DNA of 64,000 bases from Sphingosinicella sp. (GTDB taxonomy: Bacteria > Pseudomonadota > Alphaproteobacteria > Sphingomonadales > Sphingomonadaceae), in assembly GCA_013816585.1 (NCBI GenBank), contig JACDEE010000009.1, positions 1 through 64,000 on the forward strand. The letters are read 5' to 3'. Positions 10,945-18,978 of the stretch are shown here, one piece after another. Within the stretch, counting starts at the first letter, position 1, and every line of letters starts with the position of its first letter. Position numbers and translations under genes: made by a program. Below the pieces are notes generated by a model. That model was not told the origin of the DNA. It was given only the letters and a program-made list of their open reading frames with translations, and did no database searches.

Positions 10945-11805
10945 ATGAATCGATTTCCCCTTCTCGCTCTCCTCCTGGCTGTTGCTGCCTGCTCCCCGAT
11001 AAATGCTTTCGATACCCTGGTACCGAAGGATGGCGGAGCCCGGCTGGCAGCCAGGAATCAAGCGTTCGCCGCCGGCGATCGCGGCAAAGTGGATGTGTAC
11101 GCCCCCAAGGGAGCGACGGCTTCCGACAAACTGCCGGTGATCGTCTTTTTCTACGGCGGCTCGTGGAATAGCGGATCGAAGGACGGCTATGGTTTCGTCG
11201 GCCGTGCGCTGGCGGCGCAGGGTTTTGTCGTCGCGCTCCCCGATTACAGGCTGATCGAACAGGCGGCCTATCCGGCCTTCCTCCAAGACGGTGCTGCCGC
11301 GGTCCGGTGGATACGCGCCAATGCCGGCCGCTTCGGCGGGGATCCGGACCGGATCGTCCTCGCAGGTCATTCGGCCGGGGCCTATAATGCCATCATGCTG
11401 AGCGTCGATCCCCAATGGCTGGGCCGCGATCGCGCGGCGGTAAAAGGTCTGGTGGCGATGGCCGGGCCCTATTCCTTCCTGCCGCTGGATACCGAAGTCA
11501 CGCAGCAGACGTTCGGCGCCGTTGCCGATCTCGCCTCCACCCAGCCGGTCAATTTCGCGACCGCCGACGATCCGCCCGTATTGCTGATCGCCGGCGGCAA
11601 GGACCATCTCGTCTTTGGATCGAACAGCGTCGCGATGGCGATGAAATTGTCCGAAGCCGGAGTCCCGGTCGAGACGCGTGTCTATGAGGACCTCGGCCAT
11701 GTCGGAGTGGTCACCGCCCTGTCGACCCTGTTTCGCGGCAAGGCGCCGGTGCTAAAGGATGTGGCCGCGTTCGCTCACAAGATAACCCCGGCGCCCACAA
11801 GGTGA
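10945..11805 (+). CDS. Alpha/beta-hydrolase lipoprotein (carboxylesterase/BD-FAE type)
   Basis: The 286-residue product starts with a lipoprotein signal (NRFPLLALLLAVAAC). The catalytic elements are visible: FFYGGSW as oxyanion-hole loop, GHSAGAY as nucleophile elbow (Ser about residue 138), an Asp in IAGGKDHLV and a His in EDLGHVG. The fold is that of esterases of the hormone-sensitive lipase/kynurenine-formamidase side of the family. ATG 10945 is preferred; a TTG three codons upstream is possible. The substrate is unknown. Confidence 0.85.
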   Translation: MNRFPLLALLLAVAACSPINAFDTLVPKDGGARLAARNQAFAAGDRGKVDVYAPKGATASDKLPVIVFFYGGSWNSGSKDGYGFVGRALAAQGFVVALPDYRLIEQAAYPAFLQDGAAAVRWIRANAGRFGGDPDRIVLAGHSAGAYNAIMLSVDPQWLGRDRAAVKGLVAMAGPYSFLPLDTEVTQQTFGAVADLASTQPVNFATADDPPVLLIAGGKDHLVFGSNSVAMAMKLSEAGVPVETRVYEDLGHVGVVTALSTLFRGKAPVLKDVAAFAHKITPAPTR

Positions 11806-11878
11806 CCCGGGTCGACTGACAGTCACGCGCGGACATGCGGAAGCCGGCCGCCGGTCCCGCCGAAGGAGAATGGAGGTT

Positions 11879-12673
11879 ATGCGCCTCTCGATAGACGTCG
11901 AGCTTGATTATCATCTGCCGCAGCGGGCCGCCGTCCTTTTGGCGCTGGAGGCGGCGCAAACCCCCGACCAGCGCCTGGTCAGCGACAAATTGATCGTCGG
12001 CAGCGATACGCCGTTAACTCCCATTCCCGCCGAAGAGGGTATTGGCCGACGGACCTGGACGGGGGGCGAGGGACGCTTCACTGCACGTTACGAAGCCGTC
12101 GTTGACGTGGAGCGCGAGGCCGTGGACCTGGCGACGCTCCATACGGTGCCGCTCGGTGCGATTCCGGGTCCTGCCGTCGCCTATCTTTGGCCGAGCCGTT
12201 ATTGCGAATCCGAGCGCATGAAGCCGTTCGCGCTTGAACAATTCGGAAATTATCGCGGCGGTGCGCAGGTCGTCCAGGTGGCTGAATGGACTCGCGCGAA
12301 CCTTGAATATCGGCCGGGCTGCAGCGATTCGAGCACGACCGCCCACGACACCTTCCATGAAAAGAAAGGCATTTGCCGCGATTTTGCGCATGTCATGATC
12401 GGCCTTACCCGCGCGCTCGATATTCCGGCGCGGATGGTGAGCGCTTATGCCTGGGATCTAAGCCCGCCCGATTTCCACGCGGTGGTTGAGGTCTATCTGG
12501 CCGGGCCGGGGGGCGATGGCGCCTGGTATCTGGTCGATCCTTCAGGTCTCGCGCCGGTGGAAGGACTTGTCCGGATCGGGGTCGGCCGCGATGCCACCGA
12601 CATCAGCTTCATGACCATCTTCGGCACGGCTAACCTCAACCGACAGCGCGTGTGGGTCGAAAGATCGGCCTGA
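11879..12673 (+). CDS. Transglutaminase-like cysteine protease family protein
   Basis: The 264-residue protein has an N-terminal beta domain (bacterial transglutaminase-like N) and a transglutaminase core. The triad is intact: C166 in GICRDFAH, H200 in DFHAVVEVY and D220 in LVDPSG. ATG 11879 is chosen because AAGGAG lies 10 bases upstream, while the earlier ATG at 11870 has no room for one. Such proteins in bacteria are cytoplasmic or periplasmic peptidases or amidases of unknown substrate. A small acidic protein gene follows after 44 bases and may be co-transcribed. Confidence 0.9.
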   Translation: MRLSIDVELDYHLPQRAAVLLALEAAQTPDQRLVSDKLIVGSDTPLTPIPAEEGIGRRTWTGGEGRFTARYEAVVDVEREAVDLATLHTVPLGAIPGPAVAYLWPSRYCESERMKPFALEQFGNYRGGAQVVQVAEWTRANLEYRPGCSDSSTTAHDTFHEKKGICRDFAHVMIGLTRALDIPARMVSAYAWDLSPPDFHAVVEVYLAGPGGDGAWYLVDPSGLAPVEGLVRIGVGRDATDISFMTIFGTANLNRQRVWVERSA

Positions 12674-12717
12674 GCCCAATGACCCCCCGGAAGTTGATAA
12701 AGCCAAGGAGAGCCAAT

Positions 12718-12927
12718 GTGACGGATGAAACGCAGAAAGCGGCGGCGGGCGAAGCAAGGGAGGAAGAGGGGTCGCGACATGAGACCGCTCCGGACAAACC
12801 GGACATCCCGCTGAACCCGGAAGAACGCGCCTTTACCGGCCACCCCGATCATCCACCGGCCAGTCCGGATCAGCCGGTCGAGGGGAATGAGGAATTGTTG
12901 CGGCGCGAGGACGAACCCGGCGCCTAG
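12718..12927 (+). CDS. Small acidic hydrophilic protein, GTG start
   Basis: The 69-residue product is rich in Glu, Pro and Asp (DIPLNPEERAFTGHPDHPPA) and looks disordered. AAGGAG at 12705-12710 stands 7 bases before GTG 12718, so this start is preferred over the longer frame from 12652. No domain is recognised. It follows the transglutaminase gene closely. Confidence 0.6.
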   Translation: MTDETQKAAAGEAREEEGSRHETAPDKPDIPLNPEERAFTGHPDHPPASPDQPVEGNEELLRREDEPGA

Positions 12928-13188
12928 AGACCCGCGGCGATCCGGCGTCGTCCGATTATTTCGTCGCAAGCCCGTTGCACTCTGCCGGAGCCGCTGATTC
13001 TTGCCGCACCCCGGCCGCCCATGTGGCCGGGAGGTGACAGTCGGCAACCGCTTGAAACCTCATGAATCAAACTGGTTGCGGCCCGGCCCGATCTCTGATT
13101 CAAAGATAAATGGGGAACGGGTTTCGTGATTAAGCCTCCTGAAAACATTTGAGGCGCATGATCCCCGCAGGGTAAAAGGAGCGGGAGC

Positions 13189-13737
13189 ATGGGTACACAG
13201 GTCAAGCCACCGGACGGTGCGCTCACGATCGTCGAGTTAAAGGAGTTTGCGAGCTTTCCGAAGGGCACGCAGCGCTACATAAGGCGTTCGCTCGACGTGG
13301 GCCTCGGCCGGCGCGACGCGATGAAGCGCTGGTCGCGCGATGTCGGCGAAGCCGCCAGCATTCGTGCGCAGGAACGTATTTATCGCAGGCTCGATCATAT
13401 TCGCGACTATGTGCCCGACGATAGCGGGCTTGACGCGATGGAGCCAATGATGGGCCCCCTGATCACCATGACCGCCTTTGACCTGGGTCAGGACCGGCTC
13501 CACGATTTTGCTTCCTACCGCTTCCTGTACGAGCGGCTGATCGGCGCGGCGGTGCGGCCGTGGCTCCCCGCGGCGTTCTGTTCGGCGGCGGCTTTGCCCC
13601 ATCTGCATCCGGAAAAAAGGCGGCTGTTGCTGCAGTCGATCAGCGAAGCCGCGGCCACCGCTCCGGGCTGGTCCAACCGCGAACCGGCTTTCTATCCGGA
13701 ATGGGTTGAAAAGGTGGACGTCGAAGTCGCCGGCTGA
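13189..13737 (+). CDS. Conserved hypothetical protein, 182 residues
   Basis: The protein is soluble, with a basic N-terminal part (KGTQRYIRRSLDVGLGRRDAM) and a mostly helical remainder. No domain is recognised. AAAGGAGCGGGAGC precedes ATG 13189. The 261-base upstream gap carries no recognised promoter box: a GGAAC at 13115 lacks a matching CGTT. Confidence 0.7.
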   Translation: MGTQVKPPDGALTIVELKEFASFPKGTQRYIRRSLDVGLGRRDAMKRWSRDVGEAASIRAQERIYRRLDHIRDYVPDDSGLDAMEPMMGPLITMTAFDLGQDRLHDFASYRFLYERLIGAAVRPWLPAAFCSAAALPHLHPEKRRLLLQSISEAAATAPGWSNREPAFYPEWVEKVDVEVAG

Positions 13738-13932
13738 CGATCCCGATAGAGGGGAGGAAGCGGCTTTCGCAGGGCGTCTTCCCCCTCCCATCTTCCCGCT
13801 GCGCTTGCTTTTTTCGCCTTGAGCGCGCATAAGGGGACACATTGATCGACTCCCCAATCCTTATACTTCCGCACGCTTGCTCCTTTGGCGCCCGCAGTCT
13901 CAAATCGCCCTCTCCCAGCGAAAGCCCCCACC

Positions 13933-14139
13933 ATGTCTCAGCACGAATTCTATGTCGCTCGCGCGGAAGAAGCTCGACGCGATGCCGAAGCCGCAACCCT
14001 GGATAATGTTCGCGACCGTTGCCGCCGGTCCGAAGCCGCCTGGAGCGACATGGCCGCACGCGCTGAGCGCGGCGACAAGATGCGCGCCAAGCTGGATGCC
14101 GAAAAGAAAGCCGCCGCGGAAACCGTCGCAGCGGAATAA
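13933..14139 (+). CDS. Small helical protein, 68 residues
   Basis: The product (MSQHEFYVARAEEARRDAEA...) is a charged alpha-helical protein with Arg/Glu/Ala periodicity. ATG 13933 is chosen because the homology-like start MSQHEFY begins there; the longer frame from 13885 adds an unrelated Pro-rich stretch. No function is known. Confidence 0.6.
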   Translation: MSQHEFYVARAEEARRDAEAATLDNVRDRCRRSEAAWSDMAARAERGDKMRAKLDAEKKAAAETVAAE

Positions 14140-14172
14140 GCGGCTCCCGGACCATCTCCACGTTCGCCAGGA

Positions 14173-14634
14173 TCAGGCGGGCGCTGCCTCCACCGATATC
14201 TCGCTTTTAAGCGAATTGGCGATGAAGCATTTTTCATGCGCCTCATGGTGCAGGCGATCGAGCTCGTCGGTGGTCGGTTGCCTTCCGGCAAAATCGATCC
14301 GGGGCCGCAACAAGATCTTCGTCACCCCGATCTTGCCGCGATCATCCCTGCCCGTCGCGCCTTCAGCCTCATCGCGATAGGCCGCAACGTCGAACCCCGC
14401 GCCCTGGGCGAGCGATAGGAACCAGAGCATGTGGCAGGCGGAAGCCGAAGCCACCAGAGCTTCCTCGGGATCGACACCGGCCGGGTCGGAAAAGGGCAAG
14501 GGAACAACCGATGGCGACGAGGATCCAGGCACGATGGCCCCGCCATCGAAGCTCAATTCGTGCGCTCGGCTATATTTTCCGGACTTGAACTGGCCGTCGC
14601 TTTTCCAGCTGACCGTCGCAACATGATGGGCCAA
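14173..14634 (-). CDS. OsmC/Ohr-family peroxide detoxification protein, TTG start
   Basis: The 153-residue product fits the OsmC family of thiol peroxidases. The two redox cysteines are in ASACHMLWFL (about residue 74) and HEKCFIANSL (about residue 137). The start is TTG 14634: AAGGAG lies 8 bases before it and no ATG fits the conserved N-terminus (AHHVATVSW). The longer frame to 14838 is not supported. Upstream on its own strand lies a long leader region with a strong hairpin. Confidence 0.88.
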   Translation of the reverse strand: MAHHVATVSWKSDGQFKSGKYSRAHELSFDGGAIVPGSSSPSVVPLPFSDPAGVDPEEALVASASACHMLWFLSLAQGAGFDVAAYRDEAEGATGRDDRGKIGVTKILLRPRIDFAGRQPTTDELDRLHHEAHEKCFIANSLKSEISVEAAPA

Positions 14635-15482
14635 TTTCGATTCTCCTTGCACCGCCTCTTGGGCGCGTACCGGATACAGTAATGGGGGCTGGTGTCGCCA
14701 CCAACCCCCACTGTCCCGAAAACAGCAAGCTTTGCCTGGGTAGGGCAGGCTCCCCGTCTCGAGCGTTGGTCGCCATCCGGGCCAAAGCCCCGATGGTCCC
14801 CGTCGGAGCCTCTTGGCGAAATCGCTTTCGCCGAGCATTCCGATTTTCCGGCCTCTGCCGGGGTTGCCCCCGATGAGCTTCGGAACGGGTCGTTACCGAA
14901 GTTTCCCTCGGTTCTTCCCGGCGGACCCGTGCCAAAGCCAAAGCCATGGCGGTGCCCGTTTCGCATTGTCATTGCCCGAGAGCGCCGACTCTGCCAGGTG
15001 CTTTGGATCGGGTTGCTCCACATCCACCCGAGGCTCGCGCCCCCGGTTTTCGCTTCACGCCCCATCGTCCGGCGCCCTGCCTTTGTTTCCCAGCAATCAC
15101 CTTTTCGGGCGAAAGCCGTTCAAGCATCGGCCGCGTGACTTGGTGAAACCACCACCCGCTTCCGGATGGACCGTTTCGGCCACGAGTTGAAGCTGTCACA
15201 TAAATCGAGTCGCACCAAGCCGAATCGGGCTGTGGATAATGAGGATATCGGGTATAAGTCTTCAAGTCCGCGGACCATCGAAACCGAGTGTTCAGCGCCT
15301 TTATTTCCCTGTCGGGATTAGTATCAAGTCTGCGACGAACTGAAAAAAGCGCTTGCAAGTCATTGCATAACATACATTTTTCAGGCTGCGACCAACCGTT
15401 GGCCTCGTTGTTTTAGGTTAATGAAACCGGTGCGACAATGTCCGCGTTGATCTCGCAAGTAACCAAGCAAAAGGATCTTGTT
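14635..15482. other. 848-base region without a supported gene, strong hairpins
   Basis: Open frames here (for example 14553-15065 on the - strand) lack ribosome sites and show no family match. Two clear structures are present: GGGGG(C)TGGTG-TCGC-CACCA(A)CCCCC at 14684-14709 and GGCGAAA-TCGC-TTTCGCC at 14815-14832. The first lies 50 bases upstream of the osmC-like start and may be part of its leader. The part from 15180 to 15440 is more AT-rich and probably holds the promoter of the glycine-zipper gene. Confidence 0.5.
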
Positions 15483-15791
15483 ATGCGTAAACTTACGCTC
15501 GCTTTCGCCGCTGCCACCATGGCCCTTCCAATGGCCCTGCCGGCCCCCGTAATGGCCCAGAATGGGTATTATAACGGCAAGACCTGGCGCGGAGCTGATG
15601 GTCGGCTTTATTGTCGCAAGCGTAACGGCACGACCGGCCTGATCGTCGGCGGCGCTGCCGGTGCCCTCGCTGGCCGCGCGATCGATACGCGCGGTGAACG
15701 CACCACCGGCACCGTACTTGGTGCGGCTGCCGGCGCTCTCATCGGTCGTCACGTCGACCGTAACCGTGGTAGAGGACGTACCTGCCGCTAA
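15483..15791 (+). CDS. Secreted glycine-zipper (2TM) protein
   Basis: The 102-residue product has a signal peptide (MRKLTLAFAAATMALPMALPA..., cleavage after VMA expected), a short motif WRGADGRLYCRKRNGTTG, and two glycine-zipper segments (GLIVGGAAGALAGRAID and GTVLGAAAGALIGRHVD), as in the Rick_17kDa/outer-membrane 2TM family. The zipper helices probably sit in or on the outer membrane. A rho-independent terminator follows directly. The ATG at 15483 starts the signal peptide. Confidence 0.85.
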   Translation: MRKLTLAFAAATMALPMALPAPVMAQNGYYNGKTWRGADGRLYCRKRNGTTGLIVGGAAGALAGRAIDTRGERTTGTVLGAAAGALIGRHVDRNRGRGRTCR

Positions 15792-15813
15792 CGTGACCAA
15801 CCAACAATGAAGA

Positions 15814-15844
15814 ACGGGGCGCCAAATTGGCGCCCCGTTTTTTT
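15814..15844 (+). terminator. Rho-independent terminator after the glycine-zipper gene
   Basis: ACGGGGCGCCAA-A-TTGGCGCCCCGT forms a 12-base-pair arm (tip unpaired) followed by seven T residues. It lies 22 bases after the glycine-zipper stop. Confidence 0.92.
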
Positions 15845-15866
15845 GTATCGTGATGTCGCGATAAAA

Positions 15867-16556
15867 TCAGGCCGGCGTGCCTGCCGCAGCTGGCTTGCTG
15901 CTCTTGCGCGCGCCGCCAGCCTTCTTCGCTCCACCTGATTTAAGCGCCTTGGGCCTGGCGGTCTTTGTCGTGGCTCCGGTTCCTGCGGCCTGGGAAGCCT
16001 TGGCGGCGCGCGGCTTGCTCGCTTTCGCGGTTTTGGCCGTGGTCGTGCCGCTGCTGGCCGAGGCCTTCGTCCTGGACGAGGATCGGGCAGTGCTGCTTTT
16101 CTTCGCGTCGGCCGCTTTCCGTGTGCCGGTGGCTTTTTTCGCGCCCGAACTGCTCTTCGCCGCCGGCGAGGCCGACTTCGCCGCTGAACGGGTGCCCGAG
16201 CTGTTCGACCTGCCGGTCGTTCCGGCCAGCAAACGGCGAACAGCATCTGTGGCGGCGGTTACGATAGCCGCGCCAATCTTGCTCGCGCTGTCGGCAGCGG
16301 AATCGGCTGCATCCTGAGCATCCTTGCCCGCCTCTCGAACGGTCGAGCGGACCTTCTTGTTCGCGGTCAAGGCCGCGGCCGCGGTTACGAGCCCTGCCGC
16401 CAGCATGGACCGGGCCACCGGGTTCTGGGCCAGCTCGGCCGCCTTGTCGCCCGCGTCGCGCAACGCGCTGGACATGGTCGACGACTTGCCCTTCTTTGAC
16501 TTGCCCGTTCCGCTCATGGATGATTTGGATGCACCAGAAGGTTTCGACTTAGCCAT
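15867..16556 (-). CDS. Histone H1-like Lys/Ala/Ser-rich protein
   Basis: The 229-residue product has a short basic start (MAKSKPSGASKSS), a central partly hydrophobic segment (NPVARSMLAAGLVTAAAALTANKKVR, with the run broken by charged ends), and a C-terminal 110 residues made of Lys-Ala-Ser-Thr repeats like eukaryotic H1 tails. It may bind DNA or the membrane; neither is shown. GGAG stands 6 bases before ATG 16556. Upstream on its strand a degenerate stress-type box (GGAAC-N16-CGTC) is visible near 16597-16617, too weak to rely on. Confidence 0.75.
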   Translation of the reverse strand: MAKSKPSGASKSSMSGTGKSKKGKSSTMSSALRDAGDKAAELAQNPVARSMLAAGLVTAAAALTANKKVRSTVREAGKDAQDAADSAADSASKIGAAIVTAATDAVRRLLAGTTGRSNSSGTRSAAKSASPAAKSSSGAKKATGTRKAADAKKSSTARSSSRTKASASSGTTTAKTAKASKPRAAKASQAAGTGATTKTARPKALKSGGAKKAGGARKSSKPAAAGTPA

Positions 16557-16653
16557 TGCAGTCTCCAGCTTGGTTTGTAACTCTAGCGTAACAGACGTGC
16601 GGCGGCAGGAACAGTTCCCATTGCGAATCCCCCACGCAGGCCCCATCGGACTG

Positions 16654-16827
16654 CTAAGTGCCGGTATCATAAGGTTCTCCGTCGGGGTTGACCGCGCGCC
16701 GCCCCGGTCGGGTCGGTTGTTCCCCTTCGTCCCCTCGCCCTTTTTCGCGTTCGATTCCTTCCGGTATCTCGGCGTGGCGCGCCTCCTCGCTTTCGGGAAG
16801 CGGATGCCTTTTCCTGCCTTCGCCCAT
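16654..16827 (-). CDS. Small polar protein, 57 residues
   Basis: The product (MGEGRKRHPLPESEEARHAE...) is rich in Glu, Arg and Pro and looks disordered. GAGGGAG precedes ATG 16827, one base after the stop of the upstream small gene, so the two are translationally linked. No family is recognised. Confidence 0.5.
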   Translation of the reverse strand: MGEGRKRHPLPESEEARHAEIPEGIEREKGRGDEGEQPTRPGRRAVNPDGEPYDTGT

Positions 16828-16828
16828 T

Positions 16829-17080
16829 TCAGACTCCCTCGTCCTGATCGATCGGTCGTTGAGGATTTTCTCCCTGCGGCCGTGGGGCGCCCGCGGGCTC
16901 GGCACCACCTCCGGCCATCGGGTCGCTATCATAATCCTCTTGGGCATTGCCGCCGCCGCCGGCACCCGATCCCGCGCCATGCACTTCGCCGGTTCGCGGA
17001 TCGAAGCTTGCCCGCTTGCCGCGCTCGCTTTCCCGCGTTCCGCCCATTTTCCCCTCGGATTCCTTGCCCAGCTTCGCCAT
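16829..17080 (-). CDS. Small Gly/Glu-rich stress protein, 83 residues
   Basis: The product begins MAKLGKESEGKMGGTRESERGK and continues with a Gly/Ala-rich disordered tail. The KMGG-RESERGK pattern recalls small KGG/stress-induced proteins, but the match is weak. GGAG lies 8 bases before ATG 17080, and an exact EcfG-type promoter lies 29 bases upstream. It is the first gene of a two-gene unit. Confidence 0.6.
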   Translation of the reverse strand: MAKLGKESEGKMGGTRESERGKRASFDPRTGEVHGAGSGAGGGGNAQEDYDSDPMAGGGAEPAGAPRPQGENPQRPIDQDEGV

Positions 17081-17108
17081 CGTCTTGTCTCCAGATTTGC
17101 CGGACCAG

Positions 17109-17134
17109 AACGAACCGACGCCGATAGCCGTTCC
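17109..17134 (-). promoter_or_regulatory. EcfG-type general stress promoter
   Basis: Read on the - strand, GGAAC (17134-17130), 17 bases, CGTT (17112-17109) is an exact match. The predicted transcript starts near 17102, 22 bases before the small protein start at 17080. Confidence 0.75.
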
Positions 17135-17245
17135 GGAGCCGCACCGGACGGGCTCGCCGCCGCCGCGTTTCACCGCATGGCCTGCACCCTTTGCGTCCGC
17201 AGCGCGTTGAAGACGCAGCTATTTTTTTCCTCAAGGAGTCTGGAA

Positions 17246-17701
17246 ATGTTCGACAAGAGCCAGGATATTAATGTGCTCAACAGCTTGATTGAAACCACGC
17301 TCGACAGCGTCGATGGCTACCGGCGCTCGGCCGAGGAAGCCAGCTCCAGCCGCTTCAGCGGCGAGTTCCTGAGCCGCGCCAATGAGCGGGAACAAGTGGT
17401 ACGTCAATTGCAAGGCGATGTGCGCCGTCTCGGCGGAAACCCGGAAGATGATGGCAGCATACTCGCCGCGGCGCATCGCGCGTTCCTCACCATCCGTGAT
17501 CGCGCCATCGGAGGCGACGATCAGGCCGTGATCGCCGAAGTCGACCATGGCGAAAGCTATCTGCGCGGAAAATGGGAAGCCGCTTTGAAGAACGACAATC
17601 TGTCGCCCGAGACCCGCACCCTCATCACCACCTGCTGGACTTCGGTTCGCGAGGGCCAGGAGAAATGGCGCGCGATGCATGAAAATATGACCAATAGCTG
17701 A
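17246..17701 (+). CDS. DUF2383/PA2169-type four-helix-bundle protein
   Basis: The 151-residue protein is all-helical and resembles ferritin-like bundles of the DUF2383 family (INVLNSLIETTLDSVDGY at the N-terminus, EVDHGESYLRGKWEAAL in the third helix region, then a C-terminal helix). AAGGAG lies 7 bases before ATG 17246. Family members are often stress-induced; metal binding is not established. A terminator follows. Confidence 0.85.
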   Translation: MFDKSQDINVLNSLIETTLDSVDGYRRSAEEASSSRFSGEFLSRANEREQVVRQLQGDVRRLGGNPEDDGSILAAAHRAFLTIRDRAIGGDDQAVIAEVDHGESYLRGKWEAALKNDNLSPETRTLITTCWTSVREGQEKWRAMHENMTNS

Positions 17702-17721
17702 GCCTTGATCGGGAAAGGCTG

Positions 17722-17750
17722 AAGGGCGCGGCGAAAGCCGCGCCCTTTTT
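17722..17750 (+). terminator. Rho-independent terminator after the DUF2383 gene
   Basis: AAGGGCGCGGC-GAAA-GCCGCGCCCTT forms an 11-base-pair stem with a GNRA loop, followed by a T run to 17750. It lies 20 bases after the stop codon. Confidence 0.92.
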
Positions 17751-17791
17751 CATGAGGCCCGTTTCTAGGCTATTTTCTGTGAGGCCAATTT

Positions 17792-17959
17792 CTATAGCTG
17801 AAGTTCGGCTTCCGGGTCGGTAGAGGCCGGGTCCGGCGGGAAAGGCTCGTCGCCATCGTGCGGGTCATCCTGCCCGGGCACATCCGCTTTGCCGACGTCG
17901 GGCACGCCCTTTTCGGGCTCCCCCGCATCGGGATCTATCTTGCCGGGCCGGCTAGCCAT
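17792..17959 (-). CDS. Small acidic Pro/Asp-rich protein, 55 residues
   Basis: The product (MASRPGKIDPDAGEPEKGVP...) is acidic and disordered, ending in TDPEAELQL. It is the third of three small coupled frames: its ATG overlaps the end of the previous frame by 8 bases. The composition is like small sphingomonad proteins of unknown role. Confidence 0.55.
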   Translation of the reverse strand: MASRPGKIDPDAGEPEKGVPDVGKADVPGQDDPHDGDEPFPPDPASTDPEAELQL

Positions 17960-18104
17960 CGGCCCGGGCCGGTTCCTTGATAGTCTGGGCGGCCCGATTC
18001 CGGGCATTTTCCCGAAACAGCCGGCGTTCCTGCTGCTCGCGCTGCAATTGTTCGTCATACAGGCCCCTGGCCCGTCCCTGGTGATCGAGAATCTTGCGGG
18101 TCAT
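17952..18104 (-). CDS. Small charged helical protein, 50 residues
   Basis: The product (MTRKILDHQGRARGLYDEQL...) is Arg/Gln/Glu-rich and probably a single long helix. Its ATG overlaps the stop of the preceding frame as ATGA, which points to coupled translation. No family is recognised. Confidence 0.5.
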   Translation of the reverse strand: MTRKILDHQGRARGLYDEQLQREQQERRLFRENARNRAAQTIKEPARADG

Positions 18105-18262
18105 TCGGCGAGCGCCGCGGACGCCAGCTGGTCGGGGATGAGTGCGGCCTCTTGCGCGGCCTGCATCTGTTGCTGCGCCTGGAGCTGCTGACGCCTTTGC
18201 TCGCGCGCACCCGCACCGATGCTGCGGTCGCTTTGTCTGTCCTTCGTCCTGAAAAAGGCCAT
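18101..18262 (-). CDS. Small Gln/Ala-rich protein, 53 residues
   Basis: The product (MAFFRTKDRQSDRSIGAGAR...) has a basic start and a Gln-rich helical middle (RRQQLQAQQQMQAAQEAA). GGAGGAGGG lies 7 bases before ATG 18262, a strong ribosome site, so this heads the three-gene unit. A GGAAC at 18309-18305 on this strand lacks a proper -10 partner, so stress control is not claimed. Confidence 0.55.
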   Translation of the reverse strand: MAFFRTKDRQSDRSIGAGAREQRRQQLQAQQQMQAAQEAALIPDQLASAALAE

Positions 18263-18342
18263 CGGGCAACCCTCCTCCGCGCGGCAAAATCCGGCGTGCA
18301 GGATCAACGTTCCAACTGGTTAAATGTTGCAGCCGCGCAACG

Positions 18343-18894
18343 TCATTTAGTTGCCGCGCAGGCCGAACCGAATTTGTCCAGGAGCCCCGAGGGGGGAGGA
18401 TCATGGGGCCCCACAAGTTGCGTGCCGTATAATGCCGACATCTGTTTCGCATTTGTCAGCAATTGGGAGAAATCCCGGGGGATCGGAGCTTCGCCTGTAA
18501 CGCCCTCACCCTTCTTCTGGCTGCTCGGATTTGCGACCAAAGTGACGGGCTCGTCCCCCAGCCCAAAGGCAAACCGATCCTCGCTGGCGATCGGCGAAAA
18601 ACCGGGCACCCGGACTCGCAGGATCGCAGGACTGGAAAGGCAGGCGATGCTGATCAGCCGGCTTCCGTCGGCTTTGAGAAGATGAAGCGCCGGTCCATCT
18701 TTTTCGGCCTGGCTTTCCCAACGGACACCCTGATCCCGCTTGCTGGACGCGTCGTCCTGCCGCTCTACCTGCTGTACGATCGGAGGTCCGGAGGGCTCCG
18801 GCAGCGCTGCCGCATCGTTCGTTGCCGGAACAGGCCGTTCCCCACAGGCGGACAGGATTGTCAGCGCCGCGATCAATGCCTTTTTCTTCATCAT
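18343..18894 (-). CDS. Lipoprotein of unknown function, 183 residues
   Basis: The product starts with a lipoprotein signal (MMKKKALIAALTILSAC, lipidated Cys17). The mature part has RLISIACLSSPAILRVRVPGF and DRFAFGLGDEPVTL, and resembles in layout the two lipoproteins at 19.8-20.9 kb (short folded domain reporting a value from a conserved Cys region). The start is ATG 18894 or 18891; the long frame to 19212 runs antisense to the next gene and is not supported. Confidence 0.75.
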   Translation of the reverse strand: MMKKKALIAALTILSACGERPVPATNDAAALPEPSGPPIVQQVERQDDASSKRDQGVRWESQAEKDGPALHLLKADGSRLISIACLSSPAILRVRVPGFSPIASEDRFAFGLGDEPVTLVANPSSQKKGEGVTGEAPIPRDFSQLLTNAKQMSALYGTQLVGPHDPPPSGLLDKFGSACAATK

Positions 18895-18978
18895 CCCCAA
18901 GCGGGCGAAGCGCCGCTTCGTTCCGTGACGGGCCAAAGCGGTTGACGCGCCCGGCGGCCGGCGCCTTATGATGCGGCC

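Noticed and set aside
13115-13145. EcfG-type promoter before the 13189 gene
   Set aside because: GGAAC is present but no CGTT at 16-18 bases.
14553-15065. 170-codon - strand frame over the hairpin region
   Set aside because: No ribosome site, frame runs into the osmC-like gene out of phase, and no family pattern.
18280-18310. EcfG-type promoter before the three small genes
   Set aside because: GGAAC at the right place, but the -10 reads GATT instead of CGTT.
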